From Paracoccaceae bacterium (lineage in GTDB: Bacteria; Pseudomonadota; Alphaproteobacteria; Rhodobacterales; Rhodobacteraceae): a DNA stretch of 64,000 nucleotides. Of this stretch, positions 1-9,313 are shown one piece after another (the first letter of the stretch is position 1; every line of letters starts with the position of its first letter). The DNA is taken from the NCBI GenBank assembly GCA_021775315.1, contig JAJFIC010000093.1:59242-123241 (forward strand), given 5' to 3'. A model generated the notes under the pieces. It saw only the letters and a program-made list of their open reading frames with translations, had not been told where the DNA came from and searched no databases. The position numbers and the translations under genes were made by a program.

Positions 1-750
1 GTTGCGCGATTGCATCGAAGTACAGGTCAACGCCAGATCCCCCAACCCGCTTAGGCCGGACAAGGTCGTCGGATCGGCACCCATATCAACCGCCAGGCGC
101 AGCATTTCGGCATAGCCACGTGTCATCAGGGCTGCCCGCGCGCTTTCGCCCAGTCCTGCACCAATTGCGATCCCGCAAGCGATGGCGATGACGTTTTTTA
201 GCGCACCGCCTAACTGCGCGCCAATTGGGTCGGATGAAAGATAAAGGCGCAGGGATTGCGTCGAAAGCTGCGCCTGTAAGGTGGCGCATTCACCCTTGGC
301 GGCCAAGGTTAAAGCCGTCGGCAAGCCCTGCGCGATTTCCTGGGCAAAGCCGGGGCCGGTCAATACTGCGATGCGCGCGTCGGGCAAAATGTCGGCAGTG
401 ACACGGCTGGGCAGTAACCCGGTGTCTTTTTCGATGCCCTTGCAGCACAGCACGCAGGTTTTACCGGCCAATTGACGTGCATGCCCCTTAAGGAACGGCC
501 GCAAGTTCTGCGTCGGAACCGCCAGCAGGACTATTTCTGCGGCCGCAAGAGCCTTGGCGTCGTGATTGGCGGTCAGGGCCTCCGGAAACCGGGCATCCGG
601 CAAATAGCGCGCGTTGACGCGCGATGCCTGCATGTCTTTTGCTGCCGCCGCATTTCGCGCCCACAGATTGGTCTGATGACCCTCTTTGGCCAGCGCGATT
701 GCCAGTGCGGTGCCAAATGCCCCGGCCCCAGCCACGGTAATTGCCGTCAT
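1..750 (-). CDS. gpsA: Glycerol-3-phosphate dehydrogenase [NAD(P)+], partial
   Basis: Reduces dihydroxyacetone phosphate to sn-glycerol 3-phosphate for phospholipid synthesis in the cytoplasm. I translated the minus strand from the ATG at 750: about 250 residues are open and run off the left edge, so roughly 70 C-terminal residues of this 320-330-residue family are missing. The N-terminal Rossmann motif [10 protein letters not shown], the catalytic-lysine stretch [11 protein letters not shown] and the [12 protein letters not shown] stretch are all present. The ATG overlaps the tsaD stop (ATGA), so the two are probably co-translated. This is the biosynthetic counterpart of glpD at 44 kb. Confidence 0.95.
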   Translation of the reverse strand, partial: MTAITVAGAGAFGTALAIALAKEGHQTNLWARNAAAAKDMQASRVNARYLPDARFPEALTANHDAKALAAAEIVLLAVPTQNLRPFLKGHARQLAGKTCVLCCKGIEKDTGLLPSRVTADILPDARIAVLTGPGFAQEIAQGLPTALTLAAKGECATLQAQLSTQSLRLYLSSDPIGAQLGGALKNVIAIACGIAIGAGLGESARAALMTRGYAEMLRLAVDMGADPTTLSGLSGLGDLALTCTSMQSRN

Positions 751-1847
751 GCTTTGGCCCCCTTTTTCCCAGACCCTAGCATGGGTTTGCTGTTTTCATC
801 CAACGGCCAACGCGGGCGGGCGGTCAGGGTCATATCATGCGTGACCCCGGCCCTCAGATTTTCAAGCCCGGCCCAGGCGATCATTGCCGCATTGTCAGTG
901 CAATATTGCAACGGAGGTGCGACAAACCGAAACCCGTTTTCGGCGCAGAGCGTGGTCAGACCTTGGCGGACAACGCTGTTTGCGGCAACGCCCCCGGCAA
1001 CGGTCAGGGCCGGAAGCTTTGTTCGCTCGCTGGCACTAAACCGCAGCATTGCACGGCGGGATTTTTCCACCAAAACGTCACAAACTGCCGCCTGAAACCC
1101 GGCTGACAGGTCCGCGACATCCTGTTTGGTCAGACCGTTTTGCTTGGCGATCAGGGCATCGCGGGCGCGGCGCAGGGCGGTTTTCAAGCCGGAAAAGGAC
1201 ATGTCGCAACCATCGCGATCCAAAAGCGGTCGTGGGAAGCGGAACCGGTCGGGCGAGCCGTTTTTGGCGGCTTGTTCAACCGCTGGCCCACCGGGTTGCG
1301 GCAGGCCCAACAGGCGGGCGGTTTTGTCAAAGGCTTCGCCCGGCGCGTCGTCAATCGTTCCGCCAAGGCGGGTGAAATCGTCAAAGCCGCGCACGATCAG
1401 GAACTGGCAATGGCCACCGGAAACCAGCAATACGAGATAGGGAAAAGGCAGTTGATCAGTCAATCGAGGCGTCAGCGCATGGCCAGCAAGGTGGTTCACG
1501 CCGATCAGCGGCAGGCCGCTGCCCACAGCCAAACCCTTGGCGCACATGACGCCGGATAAAACCCCACCAATCAGGCCCGGCCCGGCAGTCACCGCAATGG
1601 CATCCATTTCGCCCAGCGTCAGACCAGCGCTTTGCAACGCCTGCTCAACACAATGATCCAGCTTTTCAGCGTGGGCGCGCGCAGCGATTTCTGGGACAAT
1701 GCCGCCGAAATCAGCATGCAGTTCGGTCTGGCCGAAAACCACCGATGACAGGATTTCCGCCTGTGCCCCCGGTTCATGGCGCACCACGGATGCAGCCGTA
1801 TCGTCACAGCTGCTTTCAAGGCCAAGGACGGTTAAACGATCGGACAT
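747..1847 (-). CDS. tsaD: tRNA threonylcarbamoyladenosine synthase subunit TsaD
   Basis: Transfers threonylcarbamoyl to A37 of ANN-decoding tRNAs, in complex with TsaB and TsaE. The 366 residues begin [16 protein letters not shown], the canonical start of the family. The frame is open further upstream to 1916, but that extension resembles nothing in the family, so I place the start at 1847. The metal-binding HxxxH motif (HLAGH, about residues 119-123) and the ASKHA-fold loops VSGGH and [10 protein letters not shown] are visible. It overlaps gpsA by ATGA and diverges from hemD across about 50 bp. Confidence 0.97.
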   Translation of the reverse strand: MSDRLTVLGLESSCDDTAASVVRHEPGAQAEILSSVVFGQTELHADFGGIVPEIAARAHAEKLDHCVEQALQSAGLTLGEMDAIAVTAGPGLIGGVLSGVMCAKGLAVGSGLPLIGVNHLAGHALTPRLTDQLPFPYLVLLVSGGHCQFLIVRGFDDFTRLGGTIDDAPGEAFDKTARLLGLPQPGGPAVEQAAKNGSPDRFRFPRPLLDRDGCDMSFSGLKTALRRARDALIAKQNGLTKQDVADLSAGFQAAVCDVLVEKSRRAMLRFSASERTKLPALTVAGGVAANSVVRQGLTTLCAENGFRFVAPPLQYCTDNAAMIAWAGLENLRAGVTHDMTLTARPRWPLDENSKPMLGSGKKGAKA

Positions 1848-1896
1848 ATGCGCATTTTCTTGCCTCATGGGAACCCCGCAGGTAACACCTGTACCC

Positions 1897-2592
1897 ATGG
1901 CGTTCAATCCCGGCATTCAAATCTTGTTAACCCGACCAATGGCGCAATCGGCGGCATATGCTGCTGAATTGCAGCAGGTGTTTGCGGGCAAGGTTACGAT
2001 AGTGCAGTCGCCTTTGCAGGACATTGTGCCGCTCAAAACCGCGATCAGTCTGAAAGACGTGCATCATCTTTTGTTTACCTCTGCAAACGGTGTGCGGGTG
2101 TTTTGCGACCTTTCCGAAAGGCGCGACATTCCCTGTCTTTGTGTTGGTGATAAAACAGCGGCGGTTGCGCGCGCGTTGGGGTTAGAGGCCGTGTCGGCTG
2201 GGGGCAATGTTCAGGATCTGGCTGCCCTTATGCGCAAATATGACCACGCTGACGACGGCCAGTTCCTTTATCTTCATGGCCAGCACACAGCCCGCGAAAT
2301 TCCGGGTAAAATCCGCGATATTGTGATCTATGATCAAATTGGGTGCGAATTGACCAAGACGGCAAAGTCCGCGCTAACTGATCACGCGCCGGTTTTGGTT
2401 CCGCTGTTTTCGCCGCGGTCGGCAGATTTGTTCATGCAGCAGATTTCTGGTCTGACGATGCGCAATAGCAGCGCAATCTGCCTAAGCCAAAACGTGGCCG
2501 ACAGGTTGGACCCCTCGGTATTCAGCGATCTGCGGGTCGCAAGCCAACCAACCGCCGCGGCCATTACGCGGGAAATCGCCGCATCCGTTTGA
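1897..2592 (+). CDS. hemD: Uroporphyrinogen-III synthase
   Basis: Cyclises hydroxymethylbilane to uroporphyrinogen III in tetrapyrrole synthesis. The protein has 231 residues, normal for HemD. The family is poorly conserved, but the N-terminal LLTRP motif followed by QSAAYAAEL, the [10 protein letters not shown] stretch and the C-terminal segment with [12 protein letters not shown] are typical. I chose the ATG at 1897, about 10 residues before LLTRP; an in-frame ATG at 1867 has no ribosome-binding site. Placement just ahead of Mic60-like and hemY genes is the usual alphaproteobacterial arrangement and supports the call. Confidence 0.9.
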   Translation: MAFNPGIQILLTRPMAQSAAYAAELQQVFAGKVTIVQSPLQDIVPLKTAISLKDVHHLLFTSANGVRVFCDLSERRDIPCLCVGDKTAAVARALGLEAVSAGGNVQDLAALMRKYDHADDGQFLYLHGQHTAREIPGKIRDIVIYDQIGCELTKTAKSALTDHAPVLVPLFSPRSADLFMQQISGLTMRNSSAICLSQNVADRLDPSVFSDLRVASQPTAAAITREIAASV

Positions 2593-2692
2593 CCTTGGGC
2601 GCGAATCCCTTGTTAGGGGTCCGGCTGTAACCTATCTTTAACGCAGACGGTGGGGCTTTCGCCGATTACAGATTTGAAAAGGACCGGGGCAC

Positions 2693-4099
2693 GTGGCAAC
2701 CAAAAAGACGACAACTGCGTCTGGCGCATCGACCCGCAAAACCAGCGGCACGGGAACAAGCCGGGCCAATACCAAACCTGCCGGGGCAAAAACCACAACG
2801 GCAAAAACCTCTGCGGCGAAATCAGAGCCGGTTATCCTTGACCCACCGAAACGCGCAGCGACCCCGCAGCCCAAGAAAACGCCGGACGTGATAGACGCCA
2901 AGGTTGTCTTGGTTGAAAAGCCGCAACCGGCCAAGGCGTCTGAAAAGGAACCCGCCAAAGATGCGAAACCCAAACCGGCAGCGAAACCTGAACCACAGAA
3001 GTCAACAGAGACGCCAAAAGCAGCCCAGCCTGCCCGCCGTTCGACCGGGTTTGTAGGTCTGGTCGCCGGTGGGGTGGTCGCGGCTGGCATCGGATATCTG
3101 GCAGCGGGTTACATCAATCCGCCCGCACCCGTTGCCAATAACGACGCAGAAATCGCCGCACTTTACGAGGATTACTCGGCCAAACTGGCCAAACTGGAAA
3201 CGCGCATCGCTGAACTGGAAAACTCACCGGTTTCACAAGCCGAGCAAAGCATTGCGGACCTTAGGGAAAACCTGGCCGAACAGGCCGCGCAAATTGCGGA
3301 TCGCCTAACGGCAACCGAAACGAAACTCGCCGCTGCTTTGGCTGAACTTGAGGCCTCACGCGACCGACTAAGCGAAGCGATGTCACAGGCCGGAGGCGAA
3401 GTTGGCGCCGCAACAGGCGAGTTGATCGCGCAATACCGGGCCGAGATTGACACCTTAAAAACCCAAATCAAAAACCAGATCGCCAATAGCGAAGAATTGT
3501 CTGTTCGGCTTGACGCGGTTTCAGAGGCAGCGACCGAACAACTGGAAGCCGCCAGAAGCAAAGTTGTGGCATTGTCCGAAACGGCGATAAATTCAGCCAA
3601 GGATGTCGATCTGACGGTGGCCAAGGAACGCCTGCGCGCAGCGGTTGAAACCGGGAAATCTTACGCCGTACTTTTGTCGGAAATCGCCGGGGACACATCG
3701 CTGGAAATTCCCAAGGCCCTTTCTGATAGCGCCGCAGATGGTGTTGCGACGCTGACCGAATTGCAAAAATCATTTCCTGAATACGCACGCCGCGCTCTGA
3801 AAGCCTCAATCCAAGCCGAAGCAGGCGATGGCATGGGTGCCAAACTTGGTGCCTTTCTAAAGGCGCAACTGGGCGCGCGGTCGCTTGAGGAAAAAGAAGG
3901 CGACGATGCCGATGCGGTTCTTTCACGCGCCGAGGCTGCCCTTGAGCGTGGCGAATTACAAACAACGATCGACCTTGTGCGCCAATTGCCTGCCGACGGT
4001 ATGGCCGAACTGGCCGATTGGCTGGCCCGGGCCGAGGCCCGCGTAAAGGTCGAGGCCGCATTGGACGAATTTTCTACTACACCTGATAGTGACAATTAA
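2693..4099 (+). CDS. Mic60/mitofilin-like inner-membrane protein
   Basis: Starts with GTG behind a GAAAAGGA ribosome-binding site; 468 residues. Residues 1-118 are a low-complexity Lys/Ala/Pro/Thr-rich cytoplasmic tail, residues about 119-140 form one membrane span (GLVAGGVVAAGIGYLAAGY), residues about 150-300 are Ala/Glu-rich predicted coiled coil, and the C-terminal 150 residues match the mitofilin-type helical domain. Bacterial Mic60 homologues in alphaproteobacteria are typically found between hemD and hemY and are linked to membrane curvature and envelope contact sites. Family assignment rests on architecture and synteny. Its stop is 13 bp from hemY. Confidence 0.8.
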   Translation: MATKKTTTASGASTRKTSGTGTSRANTKPAGAKTTTAKTSAAKSEPVILDPPKRAATPQPKKTPDVIDAKVVLVEKPQPAKASEKEPAKDAKPKPAAKPEPQKSTETPKAAQPARRSTGFVGLVAGGVVAAGIGYLAAGYINPPAPVANNDAEIAALYEDYSAKLAKLETRIAELENSPVSQAEQSIADLRENLAEQAAQIADRLTATETKLAAALAELEASRDRLSEAMSQAGGEVGAATGELIAQYRAEIDTLKTQIKNQIANSEELSVRLDAVSEAATEQLEAARSKVVALSETAINSAKDVDLTVAKERLRAAVETGKSYAVLLSEIAGDTSLEIPKALSDSAADGVATLTELQKSFPEYARRALKASIQAEAGDGMGAKLGAFLKAQLGARSLEEKEGDDADAVLSRAEAALERGELQTTIDLVRQLPADGMAELADWLARAEARVKVEAALDEFSTTPDSDN

Positions 4100-4111
4100 G
4101 GATACGCGCGA

Positions 4112-5659
4112 ATGATCTGGTCAATCGTCAAAATCGTTCTGTTCGTTGCAATGATCGCAGCACTTACATTTGCGGCCTCTTTCCTGATCGACGCAGGCGG
4201 CGAGGTGCGCATCGCTGTTGGCACGATGGAATTTTCACTGTCGCCGCTGGCGGGAATGATCGGTCTGATCCTGATCCTGATCGCCGGTTGGATCGCGTTT
4301 CGCGTCGCCGGTTTGCTGGTCGCGATCTTTCGCTTCTTTAACGGCGATGAAACCGCAATTTCGCGATATTTCGACCGCAACCGCGAACGCCGGGGTTTTG
4401 AGGCTCTGGCTGACGGTCTTATGGCGCTTGCCTCGGGCGAGGGGCGCGTTGCGATGGCCAAGGCGACCAAGGCAGAAAAATATCTGGGCCGCCCGGATTT
4501 GACCCTGCTGCTTAGCGCGCAGGCCGCGGAAATGACCGGTGAAACCAACAAAGCGCAAGGCTATTACAAAAAGCTGTTGGCGGATGACCGAACCCGATTT
4601 GTGGGCGTTCAGGGCATTCTGAAACAAAAACTGGCCGAGGGGGATACTGATACTGCCCTCAAGCTGGCCGAAAAAGCATTCGCCCTCAGACCCCGCCACG
4701 AAGGCACGCTGGACACGCTGTTTTCGCTGCAATCCAAAAGCCGCGACTGGAAGGGTGCGCGTAAAACCCTGACCGCGACAGTTAAAGCCCGCGCATTGCC
4801 GCAAGGCGTACATACCCGTCGTGATGCGGTGTTGGCACTGGCCGATGCGCGCGAAAAGATCGAGGCTGGTGATATCGAAAACGGCAAATCCGCCGCCCTG
4901 TCTGCCAATCGCTTGTCGCCGGATCTGATCCCCGCTGCGGTGCTGGCCGCAGAAATGCACATGTTGAACAACGCCCCGCGTCCAGCGGTCAAAATCCTGA
5001 AAAAGGCATGGGGGGTGCAACAGCATCCCGACTTGGCGGCCGCTTTTGCAGATATTGCACCAGACGAGACCCCGGCCGCACGCAAGGTTCGCTTTCAACC
5101 TTTGCTGAAGTTAAAGCCAGACGACCCGGAAAGCAAAATGCTGTCAGCGGAACTGGCAATCGTGGCCGAGGATTTCCCTGCCGCGCGGGTTGCCCTTGGT
5201 GATCTGGCGGACATTGATCCGACGACGCGATCCCTGACCATTATGGCGGCAATCGAACGCGGTGAAGGCTCGCCCGACAACGTGGTGCGCGGTTGGCTGA
5301 CCAAGGCGCTGGGCGCATCGCGAGGCCCGCAATGGATGTGCGGCAATTGCCACCATATTCACAACAATTGGGTGCCCGTTTGCGAAAACTGCGCCAGTTT
5401 CGACACGCTGGCATGGCAAGTGCCCCCGGCTGCCAGCGACACCAACCAACGACCCTCGGATATGTTGCCGCTGATTGTCGGCACACCTGACATTCCTGAA
5501 CCCTTAATTGCGCCAATTGAAGAGGCTGAAGAGGTCAAAACCGACCCCGTCGTGCCGCATGTTTCAATGGTCGATAAATACGCCGAGATTTCAGATGACC
5601 TCGACGGCATCGTCGGTGACGTCCACATGATACCCGAGACAGCGTCGGGCAAAAACTGA
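4112..5659 (+). CDS. hemY: HemY-like TPR membrane protein
   Basis: 515 residues: two N-terminal membrane spans (about residues 3-25 and 43-70), then a long helical TPR-like region, matching the HemY N-terminal domain family linked genetically to haem biosynthesis. Its biochemical role is not established; it is not the protoporphyrinogen oxidase that also carries this name. Near residue 409 it has a rubredoxin-like pair of CxxC motifs (CGNC and CENC), then an acidic tail. Directly downstream of the Mic60-like gene and probably the last gene of the hemD operon. Confidence 0.88.
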   Translation: MIWSIVKIVLFVAMIAALTFAASFLIDAGGEVRIAVGTMEFSLSPLAGMIGLILILIAGWIAFRVAGLLVAIFRFFNGDETAISRYFDRNRERRGFEALADGLMALASGEGRVAMAKATKAEKYLGRPDLTLLLSAQAAEMTGETNKAQGYYKKLLADDRTRFVGVQGILKQKLAEGDTDTALKLAEKAFALRPRHEGTLDTLFSLQSKSRDWKGARKTLTATVKARALPQGVHTRRDAVLALADAREKIEAGDIENGKSAALSANRLSPDLIPAAVLAAEMHMLNNAPRPAVKILKKAWGVQQHPDLAAAFADIAPDETPAARKVRFQPLLKLKPDDPESKMLSAELAIVAEDFPAARVALGDLADIDPTTRSLTIMAAIERGEGSPDNVVRGWLTKALGASRGPQWMCGNCHHIHNNWVPVCENCASFDTLAWQVPPAASDTNQRPSDMLPLIVGTPDIPEPLIAPIEEAEEVKTDPVVPHVSMVDKYAEISDDLDGIVGDVHMIPETASGKN

Positions 5660-5706
5660 AACTGGGTCTGTTGCTTGCGCCTGTTCCCTGCTATTCAACC
5701 CACCGT

Positions 5707-5782
5707 GCCGCTGTAGCTCAGCTGGTAGAGCACGTCATTCGTAATGACGGGGTAGCAGGTTCGAGTCCTGTCAGCGGCACCA
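5707..5782 (+). tRNA. tRNA-Thr (anticodon CGT)
   Basis: A 76-nt cloverleaf folded by eye. Acceptor GCCGCTG pairs fully with CAGCGGC, followed by discriminator A and an encoded CCA. The D arm contains AGCTCAGCTGGTAGAGC, the anticodon stem CGTCA/TGACG encloses TTCGTAA with CGT at 5740-5742, and the T arm is GCAGG-TTCGAGT-CCTGT. It stands alone downstream of hemY. Confidence 0.97.
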
Positions 5783-5835
5783 TTTAACCCATCCTTCAAT
5801 TCACCGAAAACCTGCCCGCGTCTTTGCATATGCAA

Positions 5836-6810
5836 TCACGTTTGCGCACTGACCATAACGCATAGCAGTTCAAACATCAGCGAAGCCCCCAACCAAGCCG
5901 TACCACCGGCCTGATCAAACGGCGGTGATACCTCAACCAGATCCGCGCCAATAATGTTCACGCCTGCCAAACCGCGCACAACCTCAATCGCCTGAAACGA
6001 ATTCGGCCCGCCGACCTCGGGCGTGCCAGTGCCGGGCGCAAATGCTGGATCGACGAAATCAATGTCATAAGAAACATAGGTCGCCCCGTCCCCAACGATC
6101 TCGCGGGTCTCGGTCATAACGTCGGTTCCGCCACGGGCAAAAAACTCCTCAATCGCGATAACGCGGATACCCACTGCTTTTGCGAAATCCCGGTCCTCGT
6201 GATCATAGGCCGTGCCGCGAATGCCGATTTGAACGACACGTTTCGGATCAAGCAGACCCTCTTCTACGGCCCGTCGAAAAGGCGTGCCGTGGGTGTATTT
6301 CGTACCTCCGAAATACCCATCAAAAAGATCGGTATGGCTGTCAAAATGCACCATGCCTACAGGTGCTTGCGCCGCCAATCCGCGCAATATCGGTAACGAG
6401 CACAAGTGATCCCCTCCGGCAGTCAGCGGTCGGATCCCCAATTGCCTGACACGGGTATAATAGTCCGTAAACCGGTTCAAACTGTCCTGCAGATCGGCAG
6501 GATTCGGGCTGACATCACCAAGATCAGCACAATTTGCAACTTCAAAAGGCCGCACACCCGTCGCCCCGTTTTCCGCCCGGATCATCGTGGAAAGATCGCG
6601 CAATTGGCGCGGCCCGTGTCGCGGGCCGGGGCGGTTCGTCGTGCCACTGTCCCACGGTGCGCCGATCAGACCGATATCGACATCCGAAATCCGGTCGTGA
6701 TCGAAATCGACAAAGGGCAATCGCATGAAGGTCGGAATTCCGGCAAAGCGCGGCAATTCCATCCCGGATACAGGTGTAAAAAACGCATCGAAAATGGCAC
6801 TGATCCTCAT
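5836..6810 (-). CDS. Arginase-family ureohydrolase (agmatinase-like)
   Basis: 324 residues with all Mn-binding motifs of the ureohydrolase superfamily: GGDH (His about 135), DSHTD (about 157-161) and SYDIDFVDP (Asp about 249 and 251). The stretch GTTNRPGPRHGP is typical of agmatinases and guanidinobutyrase/guanidinopropionase relatives. It probably hydrolyses a guanidino compound to urea plus an amine; the exact substrate cannot be read from sequence. The upstream ATG has no clear ribosome-binding site and an internal Met (residue 17) is an alternative start. The gene diverges from the gentisate operon. Confidence 0.82.
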   Translation of the reverse strand: MRISAIFDAFFTPVSGMELPRFAGIPTFMRLPFVDFDHDRISDVDIGLIGAPWDSGTTNRPGPRHGPRQLRDLSTMIRAENGATGVRPFEVANCADLGDVSPNPADLQDSLNRFTDYYTRVRQLGIRPLTAGGDHLCSLPILRGLAAQAPVGMVHFDSHTDLFDGYFGGTKYTHGTPFRRAVEEGLLDPKRVVQIGIRGTAYDHEDRDFAKAVGIRVIAIEEFFARGGTDVMTETREIVGDGATYVSYDIDFVDPAFAPGTGTPEVGGPNSFQAIEVVRGLAGVNIIGADLVEVSPPFDQAGGTAWLGASLMFELLCVMVSAQT

Positions 6811-7054
6811 AATTGTGACACATAAACGCTAAGACGACTCCCGCCACCTGTCCAGCAGCCACGTACAATACCCTTCTCTTTTTTCCTAAATATCCCCGCC
6901 GGAGGCCCCGCCCGATAAGGGCTCAAAATTAGTGACGCCGCAGGCGTTGCATTTAGCTTGGGAAACCAACTTGCGAAAAGATCAGCTATATGCTCAGTAT
7001 TGGTTCTAATTACGACCAGGCGGTGATTATCTTGGCAACATTCACGGGGAAAAG
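6811..7054. promoter_or_regulatory. Divergent intergenic region, ureohydrolase / gentisate operon
   Basis: 244 bp between two divergent genes, so it should hold promoters in both directions and is the likely target of the MarR protein encoded at 8819. It contains a T-rich run followed by a GC-rich CCCCGCCGGAGGCCCCGCC stretch near 6893-6911. I could not identify a convincing operator palindrome or -35/-10 pair. Confidence 0.4.
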
Positions 7055-8104
7055 ATGGCTCTGACAGGAAAACCAGAAGAAACGCCAGAACGGTTGGCGT
7101 TTTACGAAAAGATCGACGAACACGCGATGACGCCGCTTTGGGCGGTGTTTTCTGACATCATTACCCCTGAACCCAAAAGCGGTTGCCAGCCGCATTTGTG
7201 GCGCTACGACAAGGCGCGTGAATTCCTGTTGGAATCCGGCGGCCTTATCACCGCCAAAGAGGCCGAGCGCCGCGTGCTGATCCTTGAAAACCCGGGTATG
7301 CGCGGCTCGTCCCAAATCACCACATCGCTATATGCCGGTCTGCAACTTGTCCTACCGGACGAGGTCGCGCCGGCCCACCGCCACAGCCAATCAGCCTTGC
7401 GTTTTGTGTTGGATGGCGCGGGTGCCCACACCTCGGTCAACGGTGAGCGCACGAATATGCAGTTTGGCGATTTCGTCATCACACCGCCCGGTGCCTGGCA
7501 TGACCACGGCAATCACACGGATGAACCGATGATCTGGCTTGACGGTCTTGATATTCCGATCGTTGGGTTTTTCGACGCCAGCTTTGCCGAAGGCTACGTC
7601 GCCGATGAACAACCGATTAACCGCCAAACCGGCGACAGTTTTGCCCGCTATGGCGCCAATATGCTGCCGGTGGATCACAAGCAGGACAAGCTGGCCTCGC
7701 CGATATTCAACTATCCTTACGCACGCTCGCGCGAAGCCCTTGAAGCGATGAAAGCCCAGCAGGAATGGGATCCTTGTCATGGCTTAAAGATGCGATACGT
7801 CAATCCAGTCGATGGCGGCTGGGCGATGCCGACGATTGCGCCGTTCCTGCAATTGCTGCCCAAAGGTTTCAAAACCGCCGCCTATCGGTCTACTGACGCC
7901 ACCGTTTTTGTTCCGACCGAGGGTCGAGGGCGCAGCACGATTGACGGGCAGGTGTTTGAGTGGGGACCAAAGGACATTTTCGTTGTGCCAAGCTGGAAGT
8001 GGGTGCATCACGAAGCCGAGGACGAGGCGGTCCTGTTCAGCTATTCCGACCGGGTGGCGCAACAAAAACTTGGCCTGTTCAAAGAAGATCGTGGAAATTC
8101 ATAA
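7055..8104 (+). CDS. Gentisate 1,2-dioxygenase
   Basis: Fe(II) bicupin enzyme that opens gentisate to maleylpyruvate. 349 residues, the normal length. The iron-ligand cupin motif HRHSQSALRF (His about 108 and 110) and the second part GAWHDHGNH (about 149-151) are present; the C-terminal cupin has PSWKWVHHEAEDEAVLFSYSD. ATG follows a GGGGAAAAG ribosome-binding site. First gene of a probable operon with the fumarylpyruvate hydrolase 9 bp later and the MarR gene. Confidence 0.93.
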   Translation: MALTGKPEETPERLAFYEKIDEHAMTPLWAVFSDIITPEPKSGCQPHLWRYDKAREFLLESGGLITAKEAERRVLILENPGMRGSSQITTSLYAGLQLVLPDEVAPAHRHSQSALRFVLDGAGAHTSVNGERTNMQFGDFVITPPGAWHDHGNHTDEPMIWLDGLDIPIVGFFDASFAEGYVADEQPINRQTGDSFARYGANMLPVDHKQDKLASPIFNYPYARSREALEAMKAQQEWDPCHGLKMRYVNPVDGGWAMPTIAPFLQLLPKGFKTAAYRSTDATVFVPTEGRGRSTIDGQVFEWGPKDIFVVPSWKWVHHEAEDEAVLFSYSDRVAQQKLGLFKEDRGNS

Positions 8105-8113
8105 GGAATAATG

Positions 8114-8815
8114 ATGACTGAATACGTACTTTCGCCCGCCCCACAAGCCTCGGTCGCCGTGGCAAATAGTGACGCGCGCTTTGCTGTGCGCCGGATATTT
8201 TGCGTCGGGCGCAATTATGCCGCGCATGCCCGTGAAATGGGCCACGATCCAGACCGTGATCCGCCGTTTTTCTTTACCAAACCAGCCGACGCTGTGGTGG
8301 ACGACAATTCAACCATTCCCTACCCCGCACAAACCGCGAATTTTCATTTCGAGGCTGAACTGGTTGTGGCCATCGGTACAGGCGGGCGGAATATCGCAGA
8401 GGCTGACAGCCTTAGTCATGTCTGGGGCTATGCCATTGGCAACGATCTGACGCGCCGGGATTTGCAGGGTGCGGCGCGTGATATGGGTCGCCCTTGGGAT
8501 TGGGGCAAAGCCTTTGACCGCTCGGCCCCGTGTGGACCGGTTCACACTGTGGCCAAGGTTGGCCATCCGTCCAAAGGTTCGATCAGCCTGACAGTCAATG
8601 ACGAGGTCAAACAAGACGCCGATCTGAACGAACTGATCTGGTCAATTCCTGAGGTCATTTCGATCCTGTCCCATTCGATGGAACTGCAACCCGGTGATCT
8701 GATTTATTCCGGCACCCCCGCAGGCGTCGGGCCGCTGAAATCCGGCGATGTCTGCAAAGTGTCGATTGTCGGTCTGGGAACTTTGACCACAACCATCGCC
8801 GCACCATTGGGCTAG
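8114..8815 (+). CDS. Fumarylpyruvate (acylpyruvate) hydrolase, FAH family
   Basis: About 233 residues of the fumarylacetoacetate hydrolase fold. Seen: CVGRNYAAHAREMG, FFFTKPADAVV, the metal-binding FEAELVVAIG, then GNDLTRRDLQ and SGTPAGVGPL near the C-terminus. It follows gentisate dioxygenase, so it most likely splits fumarylpyruvate to fumarate and pyruvate. No maleylpyruvate isomerase gene lies nearby, so hydrolysis of maleylpyruvate directly is an alternative. Two adjacent ATGs (8111, 8114) follow AAGGAATA; I use the second for spacing. Confidence 0.85.
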   Translation: MTEYVLSPAPQASVAVANSDARFAVRRIFCVGRNYAAHAREMGHDPDRDPPFFFTKPADAVVDDNSTIPYPAQTANFHFEAELVVAIGTGGRNIAEADSLSHVWGYAIGNDLTRRDLQGAARDMGRPWDWGKAFDRSAPCGPVHTVAKVGHPSKGSISLTVNDEVKQDADLNELIWSIPEVISILSHSMELQPGDLIYSGTPAGVGPLKSGDVCKVSIVGLGTLTTTIAAPLG

Positions 8816-8818
8816 GCT

Positions 8819-9313
8819 ATGCCAAACAGGGATCAACCGAAATCTGGCGACACGCCGTCCATGGCGGAATTGCCGGGGCATTTGCTGCGTCGGTGTCACC
8901 AGATCTCGGTTGCGCTGTTCCATGATGAATGTGCTGATTTTGACATCACACCGCTGCAATTTGCCGTGCTGAAGACGTTGATTGAAAACGGATCGCAAGA
9001 TCAGGCGACCATCGGCGGAACGGCGGCGCTGGACCGTACAACGGTTGCGGTTGTTATTCAGAAACTGATGGAGAGGCAACTTGTGCGGCGGGTTCAGTCA
9101 ACCAAAGACAAACGCTCAAAAATCGTCAGTGCCACTGAACGTGGCAAACGTTTGCTTTCAGATGTCGCGCAATCCGTGATGATCGCGCAGGAACGGACCA
9201 TGTCGCCGCTTAGCCATACGGAATCCGCTGAGTTTATCCGGTTGTTGCGCAAAATGGCGGATGCAAACAACGCACATAGCCGCGCGCCAATGAAGATGCG
9301 CAAGTCAGGCTAG
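8819..9313 (+). CDS. MarR-family transcriptional regulator
   Basis: 164 residues with a winged helix-turn-helix: the recognition-helix region TAALDRTTVAVVIQKLMERQLV and the wing RVQSTKDKRSKIVSATERGKRL match the family (DxRS/A wing motif as DKRS). It starts 3 bp after the hydrolase stop, so it probably belongs to the gentisate operon and controls it in response to an aromatic ligand; that link is inference from position. Its 3' end overlaps the convergent guanylyltransferase gene by 4 bp. Confidence 0.9.
   Translation: MPNRDQPKSGDTPSMAELPGHLLRRCHQISVALFHDECADFDITPLQFAVLKTLIENGSQDQATIGGTAALDRTTVAVVIQKLMERQLVRRVQSTKDKRSKIVSATERGKRLLSDVAQSVMIAQERTMSPLSHTESAEFIRLLRKMADANNAHSRAPMKMRKSG

Noticed and set aside
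1049..1559. Several plus-strand open frames across tsaD
   Set aside because: They are shadows of the tsaD coding strand, as expected in GC-rich DNA, and have no family-like sequence.
1699..1896. Long N-terminal extension of hemD
   Set aside because: It is the antisense of tsaD, and the family start LLTRP lies soon after the ATG at 1897.
6893..6911. GC-rich palindrome-like stretch taken as a riboswitch or operator
   Set aside because: No aptamer-like structure could be drawn; it looks like a GC-rich intergenic tail.
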